From NCBI RefSeq assembly GCF_964340395.1, contig NC_135566.1, positions 14,038,501 through 14,102,500 of the forward strand: 64,000 bases of DNA, read 5' to 3'. The stretch is from Glandiceps talaboti. Its lineage: Eukaryota; Hemichordata; Enteropneusta; Spengelidae. This document shows, piece after piece, positions 1-15,600 of the stretch (the first letter of the stretch is position 1; every line of letters begins with the position of its first letter). The position numbers and the translations under genes are program-made. The notes beneath the pieces were generated by a model that was not told where the DNA came from, ran no database searches, and worked only from the letters and a program-made list of their open reading frames with translations.

Positions 1-682
1 TAGTTAGGGGTAGTGTTTGTTTGTTCATTGGTTTGTTGTCGTTTACTCATGTATGTATCTACCCATTTGTCGGTTTATTTTGTTTGTTAGTTTTTGTTTG
101 TTTGTTTATTTTTTTGTTTACTTGTTTGTATTTTGTTTGTTTGTATTTGTAAACAAAACTAACTGAACCTGAGCTCCCTGTGATTTTACTGTCCTGAAGC
201 AACATACTTTAAAAATATCGTTATATACCTTTATACACTCCTATACATCTAGACTACTACACTACCCCCCCCCCCCCCACCCACACACACACCTTGTTTC
301 AAGTAGAGTATATACTAATTCAACAACGTAGTGTATCGGAATAGTCATCAGGGAGTATACTAGTATTTTCACACTGCATGCAGAAGAATATCAAGGACTC
401 GTACAATTATACCTCCTCAAGCATAATGGTAATTTGGAATGTTTTCACTCATATTTCAAGCTTTGCATATCCAATAGCAATGAGCTGTTGTGACGTATAT
501 AGAGTATGAAACCCATATTTTTGGTTTCTAATGCACAAAACCAGGCTTGTGTGTGGTGCAACAACACTTACCATTCAACTATTATTTGCATGGCTAGGAA
601 AATGTACAGAAGATGTAACATCTATTGTGAACATGGAATATGCACCTTAGAACTGACAACAGGTTGATTGAACTTTACTTAC

Positions 683-3600
683 CGGAATGTCATCTGTCTT
701 CAAAATAACACTGGGTACATGCCTAGCAGAAAGCTGACTCCTGATGGTGCTCTTTACTCTCTTCACCACCACGTCATCAAATTCATATCCATTTTCCATC
801 TTTAAAAACATTATCACTCTTTCTTCACCGTCTTGATTTCTTTGTGGCACAACAAGACTATCTTGGATTTCTTTTAAACTTTCAACTGAAAAATAAATAG
901 TGAATATTGTGTTGTATTTATAGTCAATGCCAGATTTGCTCTTACACAAGTATAAAATCGTTCCATCGCATTCTGCAAGGTTGTATCAATCAGAGTCAAT
1001 GGTCAATCTGATTAAAATGCGATCTATGTGTAAATCTATGCTAACATCTACATCGGATTTTAATCAGACCGAGTGAACTTGAAACAGGTTATACATTTTT
1101 TACAAAATTTGATAATTCAGACAGTGGATGATCACAGGCGGCCATATTATGCAAATGTATGCAAATGTAGTAGAGTTTGTGTTATAGTTTTTCAAATCTG
1201 TAACACTAAGTGTTCTTGAGAATATCTTGAGAAATGAAAACAAGTTTACAGGGTCTGATAGGTGCCGGTAATGATGCACTTACCAATATTGTAGAGTTCT
1301 GCACTGCCAAATCTTACCCCATTAGGATTCAATGTGCCGTCACTGTTAAAATGAAGACAAATGGGCTGATCAGACTATTCAACTTTGATACCAATCTGTG
1401 TCACTAGTATGTCATCTGTAAGCATCTATGTGCCACTCTATATCAATAATTACTTGCATTGAACAGTTTGTTTTTAAATTCTTATCTATATGATACACAA
1501 AATCAGTAGCTGTATTACCAGGATAATCACATACTTTGATCACGATCACCCACTTTCTCTCCCTTTTTATGTCAGTTGCCAGCCTGTCCTTTTGTATATA
1601 TAAACAAGTCTGCGTCGAAGACATACTCCCAAACATTTCAAATTAGTAATTCATATTGTGAATTTTGTTAGGTCAAGTATGGCTGTAAATCAATCATTAT
1701 CGCAAAGGTCATGAAACAAAGCAATATGCATATGTGGACCTTGAAGATGAAGGTCAAGGTCAAAGGTCATGGTATTATTAGAATGCTTGTTGTTGATAAC
1801 ATGGGTGTAGACACATGAATTAAGCTTGCAGTGTTAATGGGCAAACTGTGAATTTTTAGGACAAAAATGGCTGCCATTTGACTGTATCATAGCCAAATTG
1901 AATTGGGTACCACACACTTATAGACATGGACAATTTAGTGATCAATAGCCCACTAAAAGTGAGAACATGCTGACATCATTTTCTAGTGACAATATCTAGG
2001 TTTACAATACCTTCTTCCAAGCATAACTACACCTCCAGTTTTAGAGTTGATAATACAGTAGTCACCATGAGACCACACTCCTAACAAGACAAATAATATC
2101 AAATAGTCAAACAAGTCTTCAATAACTGCCATCTTCTATCATACCATGCACAAGACAAGTTGGACAAAAAATATGGAATTTATACCCTGGGTGTGACCTA
2201 CATCAAGATAACATGTGCCTTAGACTGAAAGAGCAGCTGTTGTGGGTGCGGTCTAATCTCCCTTTCCCCAAATATTAGGACAGGCTGATAAGCCAGGACC
2301 AATGATGTCATTACAGTCTACATGTGCCTATGTCATAACAATTCATGTCAATGTCATAGCTAGGTTCAAAATCGCCATTAGTTTTCCACGTTTTTCATAG
2401 CTATTGCTTGTGGTTGTATATTATTTCCCCATATTTTCCTTCATGAAGGTGCATGCATGGTAGCAGGGCTTGATCTTCTGTTGCCCAGTGGGTAAATAAT
2501 TCTTTGGATTGTGAGAAGGTCGGTCTACCTAAAAAGCAGAAACAGGCAGCAGAAGTACCCGAGATGACATTAAAATGCAAACTGAGCTTTCCTGAGCAAT
2601 AATCTGATTCTTTAATTTACCTTTAAATTGACTGAAGTAAGCCTTCTTGTACTTGACACCGTTATCATCATTCCAAAAGTGAGTTGGCATGGATGGGAAT
2701 GGTTTGGTACACACCAGGTCTCCACTTTCATCATAGATGGCTTTACCTGATTTGTTACAACAAAATACAATTTGTAAACCCTAGTGAACATGATAATTCC
2801 TTTGAAGGATAATGATTATTTTATAACTTTTAAATCCTGTTGAAGCCGAAAATTTAAATCAAAACTTGGTTACACTGAAAGGGAGCTAGTTGCACATTTG
2901 TATGTGAAGCAGTTTATTAAATCTTAGGAATTTCAAAGAAAACTTTATTATACTGATTACATACATGTGAGTTGGTACTTCACAAAGGGTAGATGCTGAT
3001 AAATTATGTACACTGAAGCAGAGGCGATCCAGTGTAGCGCCCTCAACTATGAAATTACAAAAACTTTTGTTTTCACACACCTTCATCATCCCAGCTTTCC
3101 ATAGCCATACCAAGCAGTCTGCACTGTAATTCCCCTTTGTATACTGGTACCATCCATGACTGACCAGCAAAGCAACCAATGATGTCTGTACCCCCTGTCA
3201 AATAAAGGCAAATGAATATGGAGGATTAATTATACAATTCCTATCAAAACTCATATTGAAATATACTTGTTTGAGAAACAAAAGCATGACATTGAATTGA
3301 TACATAGTCCCATGCATGGTTTACTAGTGATGTCATTGATGAAGCTGGAAACATACTCCCACAATTTTATATTTATGACACATTTCACAAAAAATCTCCA
3401 AATTTGTGTTATGAATCAAAAAAAGACTTGAACAACATTAGACATCATAAAATATACAGAAATATTAATAAAGAGTCAGCAGAAATAATATATTCATGGT
3501 TGCGCAATGAATATTCATAACTCCTGAGTGCTTTCTCCCATCAGTGTAAAACATCTCTCATGAATATTCATTGTGTGACCATGAATATATTATTTCTGCT

Positions 3601-6600
3601 GAATCCCATAATGCAATAGCCCACAGCAAAGATATCCTACAAAGGCACACGATCAACTTGAAATCACAAGTTATTGTAGGTGATGTAAAATCATGAAATG
3701 ATTCTCTCCAGAACCCATAGTTTATGATAAATGCTTTTATTTCCTGGAGTGGTGTTCCCCTATAGTTTAAAATCTTACCTGTAATAGATCCTAGCAATAA
3801 ATCTTCTTTGATGTGTTTATAGACATACTCAAAACTGGTTGGTTTGAGTGGTGAACCAGTGGATAGAATACATTTCAAACTTTTTAAACTGTGGGTCTCA
3901 ACTAGGATAAAGTAGACATTAGGAAATAAGTAGATAAGTATGACTGAGTACAATGAACAAAATATAACCTTAGCAACAGTTGTCATAGACATAGGAAATA
4001 AGTAGATAAGTATGACTGAGTACAATGAACAAAATATAACCTTAGCAACAGTTGTCATAGACATAGGAAATAAGTAGATAAGTATGACTGAGTACAATGA
4101 ACAAAATATAACCCTAGCAACAGTTGTCATAGACATAGGAAATAAGTAGATAAGTATGACTGAGTACACAGAACAAAATATAACCCTAGCAACAGTTGTC
4201 ATAGACATAGGAAATAAGTAGATAAGTATGACTGAGTACAATGAACAAAATATAACCTTAGCAACAGTTGTCATAGACATAGGAAATAAGTAGATAAGTA
4301 TGACTGAGTACAATGAACAAAATATAACCCTAGCAACAGTTGTCATAGACATAGGAAATAAGTAGATAAGTATGACTGAGTACACAGAACAAAATATAAC
4401 CCTAGCAACAGTTGTCATAGACATAGGAAATAAGTAGATAAGTATGACTGAGTACAATGAACAAAATATAACCCTAGCAACAGTTGTCATAGACATAGGA
4501 AATAAGTAGATAAGTATGACTGAGTACACTGAACAAAATATAACCTTAGCAACAGTTGTCTAGAAATACAGCTGATCAGAACGTCGTTTTATCAGTGGTG
4601 GGTAATGAAAACTGGCTTACAAGGTGCTGAAAAGTCTTCCTCTTATACTATCAAACATAGCTACAAATACATTCATGTGATGCATTTATCCATTTGTTTA
4701 TATCTGTGAAAGTTAGTCATATTGTATATGGCAATATGAATGACTTTCACAGACATAAACAAACTGATAAGAACATGGTGAACTTACACCAGAGGCCCCC
4801 AATAGCGAGGAGTTTAATAATACATACGCAGACTAACAAAGTGACATGTATATGTCCCATATGATATATCACCTTTGTGTGTCAGGTTTGAAAGAAATCA
4901 GATATTGTATGTCTGCGAAATGACATATTATGGATGGACGCATGTACACATGTACACTTGGATTGGATGAAGACCACTGTATTAGTCCCGAGGAAGGGGG
5001 TGGGGGTGATAAGACTAAAAATGAAGTGGTTTGGAGTGTGACGTTTCTCATCATAGTTACCTGGATGTATTCCTTTATCTTCTAAGACAGATAACCATTT
5101 AGCTCCAGTACCCAACACTGTTATTCTGTATAATTAGATCATACATTATTACAATACACATATTCAGCTGAAGTCACCTGTGGTACAGTCAGTGACACAG
5201 CTACAATGTCACACAATCATTGCAAAAAACAAAACTGACTTTGAATCATTCTATTTTTCCCATTTCTAAACTTTTTCTTCTGATATTTTTAACATCTACA
5301 GGGTATTTCGATCATCATTTCTTCTGTTGACTGAGAATTGTACAGGCTAATAGTAAGAAATTTCATTCAATAAAACAGACTCCTTGGTACAAAATTATGC
5401 AAATAACTAAAGATGACACGTTACATGTACTTACAGTTTCAGTACACAAGTGCCAGAAAAATTTACAATCACAAGTAAAGTACTACAGTTGAGATTTACC
5501 CACAACTCTATGAAAATGTGCCATATATAAGAAAGAACCACAGAATCCTTCTGTTTTAGCCATGCTACAACAAATTGCAAAAATAAGTGTATACTTACCC
5601 AATTTTGTCAACCAGGTCCCATAAAATATTAGCAGTGGGAATCAGCGGTGAACCATCGTACAGAACAACAGCTGATCCAACCGCCATGGCAGTGATCATC
5701 CAATTCCACATCATCCAGCCAGTCTGTAACATTATAATATTAAATTGGCATAAGCAGAGTTTACAATCTCTTTCACTCAGGTGAACATACTCATTATTAG
5801 GTGCTAGTTGTGATCTGACAGGCCATACTTCACAAGCGAAGCAAGTGTAAGTGCAACAGATCAAACAGTAAGTCTTAGAGCACTCAGCACTCACATATTT
5901 CTGTTACGTTTGTCCAAACAGCAATATTATTGGAAAATATAACTGTGTTCATATTTCTAAAACTAAACAAGTGACAATTTTAACAATATATTATATGATA
6001 GTGATATTTTATCTGTATTGGTTATTGATAACTATGTGTAAAATATTACAATTCGATATACTTACTGTACTATAATACATAAGGACATCATCTCTGGTCA
6101 TGTTACCTTGTAAAATATGCTCTTCCAAATGTTTTAGTAGAGTACCCTGTCAAAAAGAATTCAAATACATGCATCTATATCAAGTATTTCAACGGGAAAA
6201 TCACTCCAGGAAATAGAGATATTTTCATAAACTATGGTTTCTTGAGAGCCATTTCATGATTTTTACATCACCTACAATTACTTGTGATTTCAGAAAAACA
6301 TCAAATTGATCTTATGCCTTTATAGGGTGAAAATGTTGGCTTGATAAGTGTTGAGAACCTGACCTGGGATTGAAAATTAGCTCTTTAACTCAAAATATCG
6401 GTGATTATTTTGAAGGACTGTTTACACCTGTACTTCTTGATATTGTGCATCCTGGAGTACAGTCAACTGCTAGACTCTCTCACAGTCCTCGGAGCATCGC
6501 TAAAAGAGCTGTTTTGTATGTATCCATATCAACCACCTACTTGTACTCGAATATCCTTGTACTGTTGGCCCTCATCAACTACATAGGGCTAATCATTTAT

Positions 6601-9600
6601 TGACATGTTACTGCAATGCTCCATGTTATTGCGATGCAGACAAAGCAGTAATACATCGACAAATGATTAGCCCTATAGTCGATGAGGGCCCACAGTACAA
6701 GGATATTCGAGTACAATTATGTGGTAGATATCAGTACATACCAAACAGCCCTTTTAGCGATGTTCCGGGGACTGTAAAAGAGTCTAAGTCTAACTGCCTG
6801 TTGTCTGTGTGTAGCATTTTATAGGTCACATGATAATCACATGATAACTTGCATATCAATGTAAATTTTATAAACTCACCCCAGCAGAGTGAACCATACA
6901 TTTTGGTGGTCCAGTTGTACCAGAAGAATACATAATATAAAGTGGATGACTAAAAGGAAGTTGTACAAACTCCAATGGCGGTGTTTTACCCTCTTCGGTT
7001 TGGCCACTCTCCAAAAAGTCATCCAGAAAAATACTGTAAAATTTCAATATTGCAAGAGACAAACATTTTTAATGAGATTATTATCTCTAAATACTTAAAA
7101 AGAAACAAATAAATTCATATTGTCTTTAGTGGAAACACTTGTAAATTTAGAGGGGCTTAAATGTTTAAGTTACCCGGATGCGTCATGGGGCTCTGTCATA
7201 GTGTAATGCCATATGTAGTTGCATCCGTGATAAACAAGTCTGTCATCATTTTCACTATTTTGGAATTCCTTTACACTGCTTTACACTACACTTCTTTCAC
7301 AATTTGCTGCACAGTGACAGAAATGCACTCTCAAAGATGGGTCTGAAATTAGCATATCTGACCACTATGTATGCGACATGGAAATCTGAATTTGAAAATG
7401 TGGCAAACTTTGTTATTAAATTTGGGGTCTACATGTACATACAAATAGTCTCCAAAATCATATCAGAGGATATGATAAAGTTTAATCAACAGATGTCAAC
7501 ACACACACATATATAGAAAAATAGGTCACATTGAACGTCAGGTTAGTGACAGTGTCACATTACATCAGTCTCAGTATCTGCTGAGTGCTGGGATTGTCTT
7601 AGTATAGCTAGGAAGATTTATGTGTGTCTGCTTGAACGTGCAAGTTAACTAGACAAAGTGTACAGCCTGAGGTTTTGACCGGATGGCATAACAAACGAGT
7701 ATGACTGAGATAGCGTGAACTCTCTCTCTATGTAATGTCTCATAAACAAATGTGAGATAGCCTGAACTAGTATGTAATGTTTCATAAACGAGTGTGAGAT
7801 AGCGTGAACTCTCTCTATGTAATGTTTCATAAACAAGTGTGAGATAGCGTGAACTCTCTATGTAATGTATCATAAACGAGTGAGATAGCGCGAACTCTCT
7901 CTATGTAATGTTTCATAAACAAGTGTGAGATAGCGTGAACTCTCTATGTAATGTATCATAAACGAGTGAGATAGCGCGAACTCTCTCTATGTAATGTTTC
8001 ATAAACAAGTGTGAGATAGCGTGAACTCTCTATGTAATGTATCATAAACGAGTGAGATAGCGTGAACTCTCTCTATGTAATGTTTCATAAACGAGTGTGA
8101 GATAGCACGAACTCTCTATGTAATGTTTCATAAACAAGTGTGAGATAGCGTGAACTCTCTATGTAATGTATCATAAACGAGTGAGATAGCGCGAACTCTC
8201 TCTATGTAATGTTTCATAAACAAGTATGAGATAGCACGAACTCTCTCTATGTAATGTCTCATAAATGACTGAGATAGCACGAACTCTCTCTATGTAATGT
8301 TTCATAAACAAGTATGAGATAGCACGAACTCTCTCTATGTAATGTATCATAAACGAGTGTGAGATAGTGTGAACTTTCTGACTATGTAATGTCTCATAAA
8401 CGAGTGTAAGCTTAGCGTGAACTCTATGTAATGTATCATAAACGAGTGTGAGATAGTGTGAACTTTCTGACTATGTAATGTCTCATAAACGAGTGTAAGC
8501 TTAGCGTGAACTCTATGTAATGTCTCATAAACGAGTGTAAGCTTAGCGTGAACTCTATGTAATGTCTCATAAACGAGTGTAAGCTTAGCGTGAACTCTAT
8601 GTAATGTCTCATAAATGAGTGTGAGATAGCATGAACTCACTCTCTCTCTATGTAATGACTCATAAACATAGTGTATGTGAACTCTATCTCTATGTAATGT
8701 CTCATAAATGAGTGTCAGACAGCATGAAGCTTAAAACTGTCTACGTAATCTCTCAGCTTCAAAAATTGAACAACAAAGTTGATACAAGACTGTTATAACT
8801 ATCTGTTATTCAATGGTAGTAATTACTTTTCAATAGTTCTCATTTTTGTCTCCAAGTCATCTTACTTTACTAGACTATTAGTCACGGTAGTATAATATTA
8901 TACCATGGAATGAGAAAATAAAGTCTTCTATCAGTTTTCCAGTTTGTTAATTTATACCAGTTACTGAAAATAAATCTAGAATCCATCAATATGTCAGCAA
9001 TTTTTCATGACTGCACATTTGTGAAGAACACAATGTTCTTCATTTTTATCATCTATATTTTTATGAATAATTCTCTGAAATTCAAATTTGATAAAAAATA
9101 ATTATTCTAAATGAATAGCCATGGGCTATTTTGCATAAGAGTGCATGCAGATACATGATCCTAAAACATCACAATGATTGATGGTATAACTGACCTACTT
9201 GATATTCTTGAAAACGTAATTCAAATAGCAATTCATCAAACACTTAGAGAACTGTATATTTCAAGTCATTGTGTCTTGTCATTTGTTCAACAAATGTTTT
9301 TATTTTTGATGACTTTTATGTATTATTTATCATATTTTACTATTTATTTTACTGCTGTTTATTTTATTTGTGTTATGTTCCGAGTCTGTTTCCATATCTG
9401 TTTGTGGCTGGCAGTTAAATTTCCCTTAAAGGACTCAATAAAATATTCTCTTCTCTTACAATCAGACAACCAATTCACTGAAAATTGTTACAATACCAAT
9501 AATATGACATTGTACATGTAAACAAGGTCAGTTTTATCCATAAGTAGTACAGTAACTGGTTGAAATCATAATCACGTTGGGGGCGCTGTTCTTGAGTGCA

Positions 9601-12600
9601 GACCCAAAAATAAAATTTACTTGCAATGGGTTTATTGTACCATGTTATGTGTATAGCTTCACAAACATGTTTACCAACAGGTGATTTACTACTGTTCAGG
9701 GTGTATTAGAGTAAGTTATTATATCTGACAAAACAGTTTCAAAAAAAGTTCCAGTTGTAGCTATAAATGAAGTCTAAAGGTTGATAGCGTTTTGCTACAA
9801 ATATTTTGAAAAAAAAAGACATACCTTTTGGGTATACCTGATATATCAATGGTATTCTTTTTATTGACATAGTCTGTCACAATAACCTTTTCTAGATCTG
9901 GTAATTCTTGCACCACTTGTTTCAATTTATCCAGGTGATCGTGAACTTTGCCATTGTAGACCACAGCATCTACAGAAAATATCACTTTTGGTTTGATTTG
10001 TGTAAATCTGTCAAGCACTCCCTAAAAGACAAAACAATACATACCATATATTATTTTCTTGCGTCGTTGTGGGTTTCTCCCATTTATGGGGGGTGGGGGG
10101 GAGAAAATGGGGGCAATTGGGAAATTTCTGATGGTCTGAAAGGGTGGTCATGTAATCTTTTGCTCATGATTTGATGGTATGAAATTATCTGCTAACAGAG
10201 AGGGGAAAATGTCATAAACTAAAGAGTTCCTTGAAGAATATACCCTCAGGTTTTGACCAGCTAACAATATGTGCACACCCGAGAATGAGCAAACCTGATC
10301 CTTAAAACTTGCAATGTAATGTCTCACCTTGAAGTCAATGACAAGTCTTTGGGTTAGGTCATTCTTTGACACTTTCAACATTGATGACTACTATTACTAA
10401 TACTACTGGTTCTGCGGAGCTTGAAATGTGATTCAAAGTATTTAAAATCATTATTTTTTTCATTATGCTTGAGGAGGGAGGTACCATTCCCCAATATTTT
10501 TCTTCATTCAGCTGGAAACTCATAAATATATGGGTTATTTAAACAAGAGTCGATAGGCTCATAGTGACAAGGCACCTTAGGTCACTCATATATTCCTTCA
10601 ATGGCTGATATAGGAAAGATATTGGAGAAAAACATCTAAATATTTGATATTTAAATACCCTGACTCCAAAATCAGGAGATGTTGAACTCCATATTGCACC
10701 AAGACTTGCTACTGCCAATGTTGCTGCCACGGCAACAATACAATTTGGAATGTATCCTATGAAAATAAATAAATATTCATACAAGATGAAGATATGATAT
10801 TACAATATTTGTACAGAAATATCGATCAATGCAGGTTGAAAGTCCAAATTTGACCTGTGCACCATAACATGAAGGATACCTTTCATGCCAAGTGTTCATG
10901 TGGTGCCTTGATTCAATGACAATATTTATTTTCACTTCACTAACCACCTAGAATGTCATATACAGTATAGCTAATATAATATGCCCCTACCCATTAATCA
11001 CCCATCCCTACCCCACCCCTACCTCCATCCAACCCCTACACACATACCCTCACCCCCAACCCTGCCCCTACACTCACACAAACATACCCAAAGGGTCTAT
11101 ACTACAATTCACTACTTCTACTTTTACACTGTGTAAACATCCAAAAAGGATTATCATCCCACAGGCATAACGCTGGTGACCTCATTTAGATCTCATTCCT
11201 GTTCATAGTGATAGAAAAAATAATAGAGAGAGTTTGAAAAATTTGGATGCCAGCAACGATGCAGTGCCCTCAACTATACTCTAGTTCATATATGATATGA
11301 GCTACGATAACATCCACTCTATCTATCGATAGAGTGGATGTATATTGTACCTCGACCTTATAGGAACTAGACTACATCAACTACAACTTGCATGAATAAC
11401 AGTAACTCTTTTTCATACTGTCAAAGAAACACTAAACAGTTTAATATAAATGAAAAAACATATTATATCATAATCACGATATGCATGTTTTTATTGATTT
11501 TGTTGATTATTTGGTGACATGGCATGCTGAGTTGGAAGGAATATATGCATTAAATGGAACACTAAATCAATAATGGAACAAAGCAATATAAATCAGTTTG
11601 AATTAAAAGGTTGAAACGTAAAAGACACTTACCCACTACACGATCTCCTTTCTGCACACCCATCTGTCTTAAAGCAGCCGCATAGGCTGCCACAATTTCT
11701 CTAAGTTCATGGAATGTTACTCTCTCTACTTCCCGTTTACCCTCACCTACAGATAAATTAAGGATACCAAAATTCTATCAACATACAATTAGGAAATAAT
11801 TCTGGCCTGTAAAGTTTCCTTTATGATCATCCTGGTTCTAAAAAATTTAGTTTTAAATCATCTTATGATTTATTGCAAAGAAAATCATTAAATATTTAGA
11901 TTTTCTTTTTTTTCCTACATAAACAGCAGGAATTTAAAACCTTATTTCGGTAATTTTAAAATTTTGAGTTCAGTTACTACATATCCAAATTTATTAGAAT
12001 CTACTGTAATTTTTTAGTACAGTTCAAATATTGGCCTATGTCAAAGGAGATGTTGTATATACAATGTATATATAAGAGAGTGCAAAGGACAAACACTGTA
12101 CATGTGGACTGTCACTGCACTCAAATGATTAGTAATAGTTCATAGCAGCACAGATGCTCACAATATAGCTCGACTACCAGTTTTATAAGGTGGTAGCTTA
12201 GCCTGTGAGATCAATGGAAATTAATTTGAAGTTGTAGTGGAAACATGATATTTTATTGAACAGTCAAAGTGTATGACAACACAAGATGTATTTTATTATC
12301 AAAGTGCAATGTCACAAGCAGAGTTTACAAGGTTTATGTTCACGTGAAAATACTTACAAAAAGGTTGATTTACTATTCTAGTATAATGTTAATGTAACAG
12401 TCAATGCATGCCTTCTATGACATTACAAGTTGTGGTCTGGCATTGTTAGAACTGTTGACTGTATAGTATAGAGTTCCTGTACTATTTTTGTTCTGGCATT
12501 GTCAGAACTGTTGATTGCAGAGTAGAGAGTTCCTGTACATTTTTTGATATGTATATCACAGTATAGCAAATTATGTCATCAGATCATTAATGAGTTTGAG

Positions 12601-15600
12601 TTCAGTCATTTGCAAGTGGTGGTTAAGTATACATCAGTAAGTAGAATACTGAGTGTACCTTTTAATATGCTGAAAAAGTTGATGGCCTAGTAGAGAGTTC
12701 CTGTACATTTTTTGATATGTATACTCAATGATACTATATGTATAGCAAATTATGTCATCAGATCATTTATGAGTTGTATCTTAATACTAGGTTTGAGTTC
12801 AAACAATTGCAAGTGGTGGTTAAGTATACATCAGTAAGTACAATACTGAGTGTACTTTTTAATACTCTGAAATAATAACACCCCAAAACCATATAAATTC
12901 AGGTTGTGCCCTTATAAGTCTTTACCTGCAGCATATACAGCTACTCTGTTGTCATCATACTGCAGCATGTTTTCAGCATAATTAAGTCGACTTCCAACAA
13001 ACCATTCAGGGACCGCAGAAATATTCTTACTTGTATCAACGACCTAGAAGTAGTCAATATGAGCCAAAATTATATGCAAATGACATATTGATTGCTATAG
13101 AGTGTTACTATACATGACAACAGCGAACCATTTACATAAAATGCCATAACGTAAATGCACGTTTCGCATTATAAAAACCTCTTCAAATCATATTCTAAGA
13201 GAATTTCAATTTGTAAAATAGCATTTTGTAGGCTCTTTAATACTGGCATATTCTATGTAAATAATCAACCATCTCGGGTCAACAATTGATTTACACTCAC
13301 ATATAAAGGGTCAAATCACATTCCTTCAGAGTTTCTTGTGCATCCAAATTATTGAACATTTTACTGTTCATTATGATCCAAAGGTGAAGTTGTTTAAGAA
13401 ATTTTATTTGTTGATATGGCTTTCCCGAGATGCCAGAAATTAATAACAAAGATTTGAGTGCTTCAATATATGCATAAGATTTCATCATTTTATTTTTAAA
13501 TGTCTTGATTTTTTTATAGTGTTGGGTTATAATAATAGTAATGTAATTGCCTTTGACATGTGCTGATATCCTAGGAATGCAGTTATTTAACAATACTCAA
13601 GGTCATACAGTGAATAATATTTATACTCAAACTTTACAATCCACTACCAAGGATAAAGTACCTTGAAAGAAAATAGTTAATGATGCCATCAATGCTATTT
13701 TGTTTTAATCTCAGTCTGCAGATAAACCTTGCCAGTTGAAGCCCCCTGAGGCAGCAAAAGACATGCGTAGTATGCACTGTTAGGCCCTGTACATTAGTAG
13801 TAAACAAAAGCTTAGATATGATGTCGCGTATCTATCACAGTGACGCGCTATTAGTATCGACGGTGCGATTTTGTGTCCCAATTGAGTTTTCTGGACGCGA
13901 TATTTTTGTTTTGACAGCGCAAATAGCGTGTGATTGCGGCCCAGAGTGATCCCTGCAGTCACAGAAAGACAAAATGAGTTATGAACAATATCTGTCATCC
14001 TTTTGACAATACAAAGTATTATATTATGAGAGTAAATTATGGTTGTATAGTATAATATAGTACAGTATTATTGGATAGATATTTGAAATAAACCCTGACA
14101 ACCAATGCAAGTATTGGATGTCTGAGGTCAGGGGATTAAAGTGGCCATATGGCTGAGAAATAAGTACGTATTTTGTTGTTTTTTCTACTTGACAAAATAA
14201 TGTGAAACGGCAAAGCCCAAGTCTGTGCTTTTAACCCTTTCAGGACTAGAAACTTTCCCGCCAAAATTTTTGAACAAAAATTCTTGTTTCTCTGTAATTT
14301 TTGGAAAAAGATCAACTTTATTTTAGACCAGAATTCAAGAAATATTACTTCCCAATGAAGAAATATTCTTAAATTTTAGAAAATGTTCTTACAATCAAGT
14401 TTCTATTTATTCCAATGTCGTCTCTAGGAATGAAAGGGTTAAACTAACTATGACTATATTGCAAAAACACTGTAAATTGTATTTGTTGTTGTACGTACTT
14501 GAAGTGATTTGTAAACAGACTGGTGCCCACAAATAATCACTTTTACAATGTAATTACAATAAAGCAATGAAACTATATAAGCATGGTGGCCTTTCAATAT
14601 ATATGGAAGCACCATATGTATATATAGACTGGAAATAATGTAGTAATTACTCATGTTTACACATTTATTTACAACGCACTTCCTACAATGTACAACAACA
14701 AACTTTTTAAATATTGCTTAATATTTGCAATTTATTGCGTTATAAACACAGACATAGACTTGGTCTATATTTTTCAACATTTTTTTTTTCAAGTAGAAAA
14801 TCACAGCAAAGTTGTTTTAAATTAATCATTAAAAATCTAAAATAAATAACCATTTCTCACCGATGCTGTCATGTTTGTTAAATACCTAGAAAATAAACAA
14901 AATTAGTCTACCACTCTCTGATCAGATAAAATAAGTTTGACAAAATTGTCTTTTTCATACCTGTTCATAGGGTTCCGAGTGGATAATATTGGTGAATTTC
15001 CACACAGCTTCCCAAAAGTCATCATAATTGTCCACAGACCATTGCCACAAGTCAGCATAGGTCTCTACAAATACAAATACAAAGAAAAAGTTTTTAAACG
15101 GAAATATTAAAAAGATAATTTTGAAAATATTTGTGTTGATTTCATTGTGAACAACTTTTTAAATCAATATACTATGTTTTCCTGAAATGACAACACTTTT
15201 TTCTGTCTTGTTTGTTTTTTATTTATTGAAAATCACAGCTTACTGTAAAGAAGTAAACTTGACAGTACATACATGTAATTGTGGTTGGTGAAAGCTGAAA
15301 GTTCAGAGAAATTCAAATTTCAGTTTCATCATCCATCATATGTGAAAGTGGTTAAAAATTATGTTTCTGAAGTAAAGCTTTAGTATCACAGTGTGACTGA
15401 ATGAGATAATATTAAAAAAACTTACAATGAAGCATTCTGCGATACAAATGACCACAACAAAATAATGTTTGCAATATCCCATCCCTTCTATAACACCTTT
15501 ACATCAAGTTTATTAAAAATGTGAACGGAAAAAAAAAAATTCATGTGGTGATGATTTTCCTAGTACATCATGCATCACCTTCTTCTGAATCAAATTCTCA

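Noticed and set aside
3558-4529. A 323-codon minus-strand open frame with a 24-residue repeat
   Set aside because: It is AACS exon 11 plus the 72-bp minisatellite read through the acceptor; the repeat length is a multiple of three, so the frame stays open without being coding.
7690-8725. CRISPR-like regular repeat array
   Set aside because: Units are contiguous imperfect tandem repeats without unique spacers, in an intron of an animal gene; it is a minisatellite.
13730-13990. CpG-rich stretch in AACS intron 2 with GGCCCTGTACA and GGGCCGCAATC, suggestive of hAT-like ends
   Set aside because: The two ends do not align well enough as inverted repeats and no target duplication was found.
14850-14892. 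A possible extra AACS exon between exons 2 and 3
   Set aside because: Splice-like edges exist, but exon 2 joins exon 3 in phase and the protein aligns without a gap to the human enzyme.
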